36,375 bases of DNA from Anaerolineaceae bacterium (lineage in GTDB: Bacteria > Chloroflexota > Anaerolineae > Anaerolineales > UBA11579), in NCBI GenBank assembly GCA_900299355.1, contig OMJR01000125.1:1-36375 (forward strand). Direction: 5' to 3'. Below the pieces are notes generated by a model. It saw only the letters and a list, made by a program, of their open reading frames with translations, searched no databases and was not told the origin of the DNA. Positions within the stretch are counted from its first letter, which is position 1. Each line of letters starts with the position of its first letter. Of the stretch, positions 8,341 to 14,825 are shown one piece after another. The translations under genes were made by a program, and so were the position numbers.

Positions 8341-9090
8341 TCACCGAACCCGGCCCCAGGCGTAATGCGTGGGCACATGCAACACGCGCTCGCCGCTCTG
8401 CCAGGCTTGCCGGTCGCGCTCCAGGAGCCCTTCGAGCGTGGCGGAATCGACGAAATCCTGCAGGTCATCGCGTAGCACGGAGTGCTCGATTTCAAGATCT
8501 TCCTCGGACAGTTGGGCAGTGGAAAGCATTTCCATCCGGCCGGTTTCGATCTCGGCCAGACCGGCGGCGCGGAAGAGTTGGCCCAGCCGCGCCCCCAGCA
8601 TCGGATCGGCGCCGCGGGCACGCAGCGCGGCGGTTTGCAGCGCGCCCAGTTCGGCCAAGTTGTCGGGCTTATCGATGCGTGCGCCATAGTCGGGCTCCGC
8701 GAAGGCGGCCACCACTCCGCCTGGGCAGGTGACGCGCGCTATTTCGGCTAACGCTGCGGCGGGATCCGCCAGCCAGAGCAGCACATAATGCGTGAAGGTC
8801 AGGTCGAAGGAATTATCGGGAAAGGGTAGCTGATGGGCATCGCCGCCCGCCAGGCGTAGCTGCGGCTGCTGGCGGCGGGCAATGCGCAGAGAGGGCAGAT
8901 CAATGTCCAGGCCGACGGCGGCGTTTGGGGCGGGGTAGGCGCCTAAGACAGCGCCCGTGCCGCTGCCGACCTCCAGGATCGGGCTGCGGGGTGTGATGCG
9001 AGCCTGCACGAAAAGGTGGTCGCGCAGGCGGGCAGTCCAGGTGGCCTGTTGGCGATAGCGGCGGTGGAGGGCGTCAAAGCTGGGGGGCAT
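8341..9090 (-). CDS. Class I SAM-dependent methyltransferase
   Basis: 249 aa; ILEVGSGTGAVLGAYP, VGLDIDLPSLRIARR, LAGGDAHQLPFPDNSFDLTFTHYVLLWL. Confidence 0.9.
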   Translation of the reverse strand: MPPSFDALHRRYRQQATWTARLRDHLFVQARITPRSPILEVGSGTGAVLGAYPAPNAAVGLDIDLPSLRIARRQQPQLRLAGGDAHQLPFPDNSFDLTFTHYVLLWLADPAAALAEIARVTCPGGVVAAFAEPDYGARIDKPDNLAELGALQTAALRARGADPMLGARLGQLFRAAGLAEIETGRMEMLSTAQLSEEDLEIEHSVLRDDLQDFVDSATLEGLLERDRQAWQSGERVLHVPTHYAWGRVR

Positions 9091-9096
9091 GGGGCG

Positions 9097-9126
9097 ATTA
9101 TACGGCGGGTCACCAAGCGGTATACT
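9097..9126. promoter_or_regulatory. Back-to-back divergent -10 boxes in a 41-bp intergenic region
   Basis: TATAAT on minus (9097-9102) 6 nt from ATG 9090; TATACT on plus (9121-9126) 5 nt from ATG 9132. Confidence 0.6.
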
Positions 9127-9131
9127 TAGGC

Positions 9132-10751
9132 ATGGCCCTCACATTGGAACCGCAATCGAAAACGTCTCTGACTCAATCGCTGCGCGATGGCGCGGCGGGT
9201 TTGTTTGGTGCGCTGGCGCCACGGCCGCCGGCTGCCCTCGGCTTGCACCACTACGATGTGGTGTTGCCGGATGGGCGCGAGATGCGCATCCATTTGCGCA
9301 TTGAGCCCAGCGGGGCGGGAGTGCTCTTTGTGGATGTCACCGATGTGGTGCATCTGAATCCTACTGCGGCCTATATGGCCCAGTTGGCGCTCGAAGAAGT
9401 GCCGATCGCGTCGGCGCGCGCCCAGGTGGCGGCACGCTACCAGGCGGTGCCCTTGGCCCAGATGGAACGCGAGCTGCGCCAGGTCTACGACATGATTGAG
9501 GAGTTCCGCCACCCGGAGGGCGATTGCCCCACCTGCCAATTGAGCAGCACGGTGGAGATGTCGCCGCTGTTCAGTGTGGAGGTCAACGCGCCCTACAAGG
9601 TAGATGTAGCCCTGACCTACGGCTGCAATAACGAGTGCCCGCATTGCTACAACGAGGCGGACCGGCTGGAGATGCCTTCACTGCCGCTGACCGAATGGTA
9701 TGCCGTGATCGACCGCTTGTGCGAACTGGGTGTGCCGCACCTGATCCTGACAGGCGGCGAGGCCACGCTGCATCCCGATTTGCCCGAGATCATTCGCTAT
9801 GCCGATGGCAAGGGCATGGTGGTGGGCCTCAACACGAATGGCCGGCATATCGCCCACAAGCCGTATATGGACGAGTTGGCCGCCGCGGGCCTCAACCATG
9901 TGCAGGTCACCCTGGCGTCCAATCGGGCTGAATTCCACGACGCGATGATGGGCACGACGGCCTTTGAGCAGACCGTGGCCGGGATCCAGAACGCGGTGGC
10001 CAGCAAGGTGCACGTGATTACCAACACGACCTTGATGCGCAACAACATGGATCACGCCGAGGAGATCATTGAATACATCTATGATTTGGGCATCCGCACC
10101 TTTGCGATGAACGGCATGATTTATTCCGGCGGCGGCTTTGCCCATCCGACTGCGATCCCGGAAGAAGATATGCCGCCGCTGCTGATCCGCGTGCGCGATA
10201 AAGCCAACGAACTGGGCATGCGTTTCCTGTGGTACACGCCCACCGAGTACTGCCGCATGTCGCCAGTGGAACTCGAGGTAGGCGCCAAACGCTGCAACGC
10301 GGGCGAATATTCGCTGTGCATTGAGCCCAATGGCGATGTGCTTCCCTGCCAGAGCTATTACGTCTCGGCCGGCAATATCCTGCACGACCCCTGGGAACAG
10401 ATTTGGGATGGCGAACTGTTCCGCTCGTTCCGCTACCGCGAAGAGGATCCCAAGGGATACGGCCTGCCCGAGAAATGCTGGACCTGCCCGGACCTGCCGC
10501 TATGTGGCGGCGGCTGTCGCATTGAGCGCGAGGCGCGCGACGGGGTGCGCGTAGCCAGCGACGGCGGCGGAGGCTGCTCAGGATGCAGCGGCAGCTGCGG
10601 CACCGGGGCGGCGGCCAGCCATGTGCGCAGCCATGCGCCCACCGCGGGCTACATTCCGCAGGGCGGCTTTGTGCCCAGCCCCAGCGCCACCAGCACCAAG
10701 GTACGCGCCAGCGGGGACATGAGTTTGATCGGGTTGGATGAAATTGGATGA
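9132..10751 (+). CDS. Radical SAM/SPASM-like protein with N-terminal PqqD-like region and Cys/Gly-rich C-terminal tail
   Basis: 539 aa; YGCNNECPHCYNEAD (CxxxCxxC), LILTGGEATLH, SPASM-type KRCNAGEYSLCIEPNGDVLPCQ...CWTCPDLPLCGGGC; tail GGGGCSGCSGSCGTG. Confidence 0.92.
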   Translation: MALTLEPQSKTSLTQSLRDGAAGLFGALAPRPPAALGLHHYDVVLPDGREMRIHLRIEPSGAGVLFVDVTDVVHLNPTAAYMAQLALEEVPIASARAQVAARYQAVPLAQMERELRQVYDMIEEFRHPEGDCPTCQLSSTVEMSPLFSVEVNAPYKVDVALTYGCNNECPHCYNEADRLEMPSLPLTEWYAVIDRLCELGVPHLILTGGEATLHPDLPEIIRYADGKGMVVGLNTNGRHIAHKPYMDELAAAGLNHVQVTLASNRAEFHDAMMGTTAFEQTVAGIQNAVASKVHVITNTTLMRNNMDHAEEIIEYIYDLGIRTFAMNGMIYSGGGFAHPTAIPEEDMPPLLIRVRDKANELGMRFLWYTPTEYCRMSPVELEVGAKRCNAGEYSLCIEPNGDVLPCQSYYVSAGNILHDPWEQIWDGELFRSFRYREEDPKGYGLPEKCWTCPDLPLCGGGCRIEREARDGVRVASDGGGGCSGCSGSCGTGAAASHVRSHAPTAGYIPQGGFVPSPSATSTKVRASGDMSLIGLDEIG

Positions 10752-10752
10752 G

Positions 10753-10867
10753 TCTTGAGATTGGTGATTAGAGACTGGCGATTAGTAAGTGGTAACTGGT
10801 AATTACTAATCCTGCACGGTCAATCTCCAGTCCCGTGTCTCCAATTACTAGTTACGAATTACTGTCT
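10753..10867. repeat. AT-rich imperfect inverted-repeat element (GTAACTAGTAATTGG family), copy 2
   Basis: agtaagtggtaactggtaattactaatcc ... ccaattactagttacgaattactg. Confidence 0.6.
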
Positions 10868-10872
10868 TTTCC

Positions 10873-11727
10873 ATGGACACCTTAATCTGGATCATGCTGG
10901 CCTTGTTGCTGCTGTTCAGCTGGCTGCTGCTGGCTTGGCGGCGGCTGCATGGGCGCGAGTGGCAGCCCTACGTGCCGGCGCGGGCGCGTATCGAGGGCGG
11001 CGGCGTCAAACGCGGGCTGACCCCCGCCGAGGGAGCGATTCTGCTGGGGCGGCCGCTGCACGTGGCGCTGACCCTGGTGGTCTTCGACCTGTTGCGCAAG
11101 GGCTTGGTTGTGCAGGTTGAAGATGACCCGCTCATTGTGGAGGTGGTTGAGGCCTTCCGAACTCGCGGCAGCGGGCTCAGTGCGCAGGCGCGCGGCGACC
11201 AGCGCCGCCGGGCGGCCCAGGCGCTCAGCAAGCCGATGCATATCTACGAAGAAGCCTTCATCGAAATTTTGGAAGCAAACCCTGGCCAGCCGGTGCATAC
11301 GGTTGATTACAGCATCGCTATCCAGCCGCTGTTGCGCTATGTGGCCGGGAGGGTGGGCGGCTATGACCTTGAGGACAGCCGCGCCTACTACCGCTTGATT
11401 ATCGACCGGGCCCCACGTGAGGCACGCAGCGACGGCGTGCTGACTTTTGAGCGCCAGAAAGTGTTCGACCGCAATTTTGGCTGGGTGCTGCTGGGCGATG
11501 ATTTTGAGGCCGTGCTGGACCAGGAAGATTACAGCTATGAGCCGGTGTGGTGGAGAACGTCCGATGTCCTACGTCCAACGTCTTTTGCGCGGTGGGCGCA
11601 GGATGTGTTTGCGGCGATGCAGGCGGCGGTGCCGGAGGACCTGGTGGACGCTGGTTTGCAGCGCGAAGCCGACGGTACCACGGTGACCTTGATGAACGAT
11701 ATCGCCCGGGCGACGTTTAGAGGATAG
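10873..11727 (+). CDS. DUF2207-like membrane protein, short form without the N-terminal beta domain or Cys tail
   Basis: 284 aa; TM then IEGGGVKRGLTPAEGAILLGRPLHVALTLVVFDLLRKGLVVQVEDDPLIVEVVE, matching IAGHGIKRGLTAPEAAILLEQPMDKILTMILFSVVKKGAATVTKRDPLELDIVD of 14825..16507. Confidence 0.75.
   Translation: MDTLIWIMLALLLLFSWLLLAWRRLHGREWQPYVPARARIEGGGVKRGLTPAEGAILLGRPLHVALTLVVFDLLRKGLVVQVEDDPLIVEVVEAFRTRGSGLSAQARGDQRRRAAQALSKPMHIYEEAFIEILEANPGQPVHTVDYSIAIQPLLRYVAGRVGGYDLEDSRAYYRLIIDRAPREARSDGVLTFERQKVFDRNFGWVLLGDDFEAVLDQEDYSYEPVWWRTSDVLRPTSFARWAQDVFAAMQAAVPEDLVDAGLQREADGTTVTLMNDIARATFRG
11558..11584 (+). repeat. 27-nt repeat cgtcc[g/t]atgtcctacgtccaacgtctt, copy inside a CDS
   Basis: 26/27 identical to 16514-16540. 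Confidence 0.85.
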
Positions 11728-11772
11728 GGGACTGTTTGGCAGGCGGGGTCCGTGGTCTGATTATCGTTTCAG

Positions 11773-11822
11773 GGATTTGTCGCTGCGCTTGGCAACGCCA
11801 AGCGCAACGCTCGGAATGACGA
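11773..11822 (+). repeat. Dispersed palindromic repeat: CGCT-hairpin-CGCTCGGAATGACG
   Basis: core tgcgcttggc/aac/gccaagcgca (10-bp stem) followed by acgctcggaatgacg. Confidence 0.65.
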
Positions 11823-11884
11823 CCGATAGCAAAGCAATCGGATTCAGGAGAATGCGTTTAAAAACTAACGCGTATTCTCCACAA

Positions 11885-11914
11885 AAAAGAGGACTGCAAT
11901 TGCAGTCCTCTTTT
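11885..11914. terminator. Bidirectional terminator: perfect 30-nt palindrome between convergent genes
   Basis: aaaagaggactgcaattgcagtcctctttt. Confidence 0.9.
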
Positions 11915-11916
11915 GC

Positions 11917-13077
11917 TTAGCAAGTCGGTTGGCTTTCGCCCGCTTCTTCGCGTTCGGCGGGGAACTCGTCCTCTTCTATGGGGGCGTCGATAACGGCCTG
12001 GATGGTCCACTCCGGCGGGTTGCTGATAAAGCGGCGGCGCTGGCGTTTCACATCCAGGATGTGGACGCCATCGCGCAGCGCGTCCACGGCGGCGAAGAGC
12101 ATGCGCTCCTCGTCGAGGAGGCTGACGGTCTGCAGCCATTCACCGAAGCCGGTGCGCTTGTCGGCGTCGGCTGGCAACTGGCTGAGGTCCACAACGTTGT
12201 GCGGCTGGAAATCGGCATCCAGCAGCAGCAGACGGCCCTGGCCGGTGCTGGCCACCTGGTAGCCGTCGCCCAGCCGGCGCAGGCTATGGGGGTGCAAGAG
12301 ACCCAGTTCGTGCTGGACGAACCTGCCGTCGCGCTGGATTTCGAAGGCCTCCGAGCGATGGAAGCCGGTAGCGATGATGGCGCCATCACGGCCGTAGTGC
12401 ACCCCATTGAGGTTCATCGGCGTGCGGTTGGTGGCCAGGCCCTCGCGCGGCAAATTGAGCGGGTCTGCGACCAGCTTGACTTTGGCTTCGGGGTGCTCAG
12501 CCTGCAAGGCGGCGGCCTGCTGCGGGTCACGGCTGACGTAGCTCTTGTTGGCTTTGACGTAGTTGAAGCCGTGGTCCCAGGCGTTCCACTGCCAGATGAC
12601 CTTGCCGGTAGCCAGCTCAATTTCCAGGATAGTGTCCAGGCCGGTAGAGGCGGTCAAAATCCGCTCGCCGTCCGCCGAGAATTCGATGGTGTGCAGGTAG
12701 CTCATCCAGGGGTGCTCAAAGGCTTCGCTCACCTTTTCGTCCAGGTCATGCAGCACAAAACCGGGGCCGGCGGTGTAGGCCAGTTGCCCTTCATGCAGGT
12801 CAATCTCAAACGGTTCGGTGCTATCCAGGGCCAGCTCCAGTGTGTCTTCACCGAATTCGTCGGTGTCGAGGCTGGTGAAGGCGATGTGGCCGTCGGAATA
12901 GCGCCGCTGGGAGACCTTGTCCACCGAAGTGAGGCCGTAGCTTTTATTGCCCTTGCGGCGGATGATTTTGGCGACGATGGCCAACTGGTTGAACCCCTTG
13001 ATGACGACAAAGGCGTTCAACCGCCGGCCGAGATGGTTATCGTATTCGAATTGGGATAAGTCTAAATGTTTGCTCAT
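11917..13077 (-). CDS. Beta-propeller-like protein in the radical-SAM region
   Basis: 386 aa; YLHTIEFSADGERILTASTGLDTILEIELATGKVIWQWNAWDHGFNY, HPHSLRRLGDGYQVASTGQGRLLLLD; C-terminus ESQPTC. Confidence 0.65.
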   Translation of the reverse strand: MSKHLDLSQFEYDNHLGRRLNAFVVIKGFNQLAIVAKIIRRKGNKSYGLTSVDKVSQRRYSDGHIAFTSLDTDEFGEDTLELALDSTEPFEIDLHEGQLAYTAGPGFVLHDLDEKVSEAFEHPWMSYLHTIEFSADGERILTASTGLDTILEIELATGKVIWQWNAWDHGFNYVKANKSYVSRDPQQAAALQAEHPEAKVKLVADPLNLPREGLATNRTPMNLNGVHYGRDGAIIATGFHRSEAFEIQRDGRFVQHELGLLHPHSLRRLGDGYQVASTGQGRLLLLDADFQPHNVVDLSQLPADADKRTGFGEWLQTVSLLDEERMLFAAVDALRDGVHILDVKRQRRRFISNPPEWTIQAVIDAPIEEDEFPAEREEAGESQPTC

Positions 13078-13189
13078 GTCCTATCAGTATTCCTTGAGCG
13101 GGTTAACGCCTAATTGTGAGGCGGCGTGAATGGCGTAAAGGTCGCATGAAGGGTTAATCAACCTCCTGGGTAGCTGGGCGCCGCCAAGC

Positions 13190-13238
13190 GCAAAGCCCAC
13201 CGCGGAGCCCGTCATCGGGGGGTGCCTGCCGGCTTTGC
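13190..13238. other. Long hairpin in 518-bp intergenic region, possible structured leader
   Basis: gcaaagcc (13190-13197) / ggctttgc (13231-13238) outer stem enclosing GC-rich sequence. Confidence 0.4.
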
Positions 13239-13299
13239 CTATTGAGTTGAAGTGGTTAGGATTTTTGCCCGGGCGGATGGTGCTGGCCGCGTTGGGGCG

Positions 13300-13335
13300 A
13301 AAAAAATGCGCCTCGTCCGGTAGGGGAGTCGCATT
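13300..13335 (-). terminator. Attenuator-like hairpin with T-tract downstream of a strong minus-strand promoter
   Basis: minus strand AATGCGaCTC...GAGgCGCATTTTTTT. Confidence 0.55.
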
Positions 13336-13362
13336 CGGGTTGCTGCGTGTCTATGTAAAGGA

Positions 13363-13392
13363 ATTATACCATAGGCTTACAGCTAAAGCCAA
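13363..13392 (-). promoter_or_regulatory. Sigma-70-like promoter TTGGCT-18-TATAAT reading toward the beta-propeller gene
   Basis: -10 at 13363-13368 and -35 at 13387-13392 (minus strand). Confidence 0.6.
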
Positions 13393-13435
13393 ACGCCAAT
13401 GTTGCAGATTTCATTTCTTGCCAATCGTTCTGAGA

Positions 13436-13470
13436 GGGGTTCCTTCCCTCGGCTTGGCTCGGAATGACGA
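13436..13470 (+). repeat. Degenerate copy of the ...CTCGGAATGACG intergenic repeat
   Basis: ggggttccttccctcggcttggctcggaatgacga. Confidence 0.4.
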
Positions 13471-13550
13471 GCAAGGTCACGAATACGCCAACGAAGGATA
13501 CCTGTGAAGCCTATTCGAAGGTCTGGCTTGTTTGCAGGCAGGAATATATG

Positions 13551-13593
13551 GAGGATTCTTCGGTCGCCACGATGTGGCTCCCTCAGAATGACG
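13551..13593 (+). repeat. Dispersed repeat: GATTCTTCGGT-hairpin-CCTCAGAATGACG
   Basis: gaggattcttcggtcgccacgatgtggctccctcagaatgacg; core gccac/gat/gtggc. Confidence 0.55.
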
Positions 13594-13595
13594 TA

Positions 13596-14825
13596 CTAAT
13601 GGGGCGCCTTCCCCCACACCTTCTCCCATTTATCTTTGACCAGGTTGCCCAACTTCTTCTTGGCGCCCTGGCCGGCGAGCACGTCGCCATCCGGCTCCAC
13701 GTAGAGCCAGGCCTTCCCAGTACCTGACTCAACCGCTCGTTGAGCGGTTGAGTTTGGAGTTTGCGGAGCAAACTCCATCTCACTTGGCGGATTTTCCAGC
13801 TCTAATCTAACCGGATTGAGTTCGGAGTAGGGCACCGGCAGGTCCCAAACCAGCGGCAAATCGATGTAGTCGGCGTGGTCGCGGGCGGCCTGCAGCCTAT
13901 CGGTGAGACCTTTGTCGGCCTCACTGAGCGAGACGGCGGAGACGCCGGCTTCCTTCAAGCGGTCGAGCAGTTGATTGGCTTGTTTGGCATTCTTCTCGGT
14001 CAGTGTCAAGTGTGCGGCGACGAAGATATCGTCGGCCAGCACTTCTTTCCAATAGGCGAAGCCCGCCAGGGATTCCCAGGTCTGCTTCTTGCCGGGTTGC
14101 AGCACGACCATCACGTGGTCCAGCCCCGCGTCCAGCAGGCTCTTGAGGTATTTGGTGTCGCCCAGTTTAAGGCCATCAGTAATCAGGCCGGTGACCATCC
14201 CGTGCGCTTCGCAATGGTCAAGCAGTTCGATCAGGTCTTTGCGCAAGGTCGGCTCGCCGCCGGTGAAGACCGCATGCGGCACGCCGGCCGCCCAGGCCTT
14301 ATCAATCACTGTCTTCCATTCTTCGGTGCTCAACTCTTTATCCACGCGCTTGTGGGGGGCGGCCTCGGCGGGCGCACCCTTGGGCAGCTTATAGGTCAGG
14401 GCGCAATCCAGGCGATAGGGCGCGCTGAGCGCCTCGCTGTAGGGGCGGTGGCGTTCGAAATCCAGGTAGGTTACCGGGTCCAGGTCGGGCACTTCAATCA
14501 AGGCCTGGATTTTCTCGGCGAAGGCGGCGTAATCGGCGGCCGCCTGGGATTTGCCCACCCGGTAGCGCTTGGCGATGGTCTCGGCCACCGTATCGGGCGG
14601 TGTCAGATGAATGAAATGGTAGGCGTATTCGGCGGCGGTCTGGTTGAGATGCAGCACGGTGGCGGCGTTGACCACCAGCACGGCGAAGCCATCCGGCTCC
14701 ACGCGCAGGTGCAGGCGGTAATTGAAGGGATGGCTGGGCGGGGCGGTGTAGGAATACATGCCCGGTTCCAGGCGGCTGGGCCGCTCGGGGTTTAAGCGTT
14801 CGCGCAAGCTATCTAGGATGCCCAT
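13596..14825 (-). CDS. Degenerate radical-SAM paralogue (no Fe-S cysteines) with PqqD-like N-terminal region; likely start MGILDSLRERLNPERP
   Basis: PqqD-like region FNYRLHLRVEPDGFAVLVVNAATVLHLNQTAAEYA parallels MRIHLRIEPSGAGVLFVDVTDVVHLNPTAAYMA of 9132..10751; RLDCALTYKLPKGAPAEAAPHKRVDK replaces the CxxxCxxC loop; GVPHAVFTGGEPTLRKDL retained. ATG 14823-14825 overlaps the upstream TAA (TAATG). Confidence 0.85.
   Translation of the reverse strand: MGILDSLRERLNPERPSRLEPGMYSYTAPPSHPFNYRLHLRVEPDGFAVLVVNAATVLHLNQTAAEYAYHFIHLTPPDTVAETIAKRYRVGKSQAAADYAAFAEKIQALIEVPDLDPVTYLDFERHRPYSEALSAPYRLDCALTYKLPKGAPAEAAPHKRVDKELSTEEWKTVIDKAWAAGVPHAVFTGGEPTLRKDLIELLDHCEAHGMVTGLITDGLKLGDTKYLKSLLDAGLDHVMVVLQPGKKQTWESLAGFAYWKEVLADDIFVAAHLTLTEKNAKQANQLLDRLKEAGVSAVSLSEADKGLTDRLQAARDHADYIDLPLVWDLPVPYSELNPVRLELENPPSEMEFAPQTPNSTAQRAVESGTGKAWLYVEPDGDVLAGQGAKKKLGNLVKDKWEKVWGKAPH
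13727..13777. repeat. Two adjacent perfect hairpins inserted in frame in the radical-SAM paralogue
   Basis: actcaaccgctc/gtt/gagcggttgagt (13727-13753, 12-bp stem) and tggagtttgc/gga/gcaaactcca (13755-13777, 10-bp stem). Confidence 0.85.

Noticed and set aside
10562-10612. GGGGCSGCSGSCGTG tail of the active radical-SAM as a separate encoded precursor peptide
   Set aside because: It is continuous with the enzyme ORF and has no separate start or RBS; noted as a tail of the enzyme
13130-13365. 6S RNA, tmRNA, SRP RNA or RNase P RNA in the structured intergenic region
   Set aside because: Only a short GCTCCGCGGT-like match to 6S RNA; none of the diagnostic motifs of these RNAs seen; reported only as an unclassified structured leader
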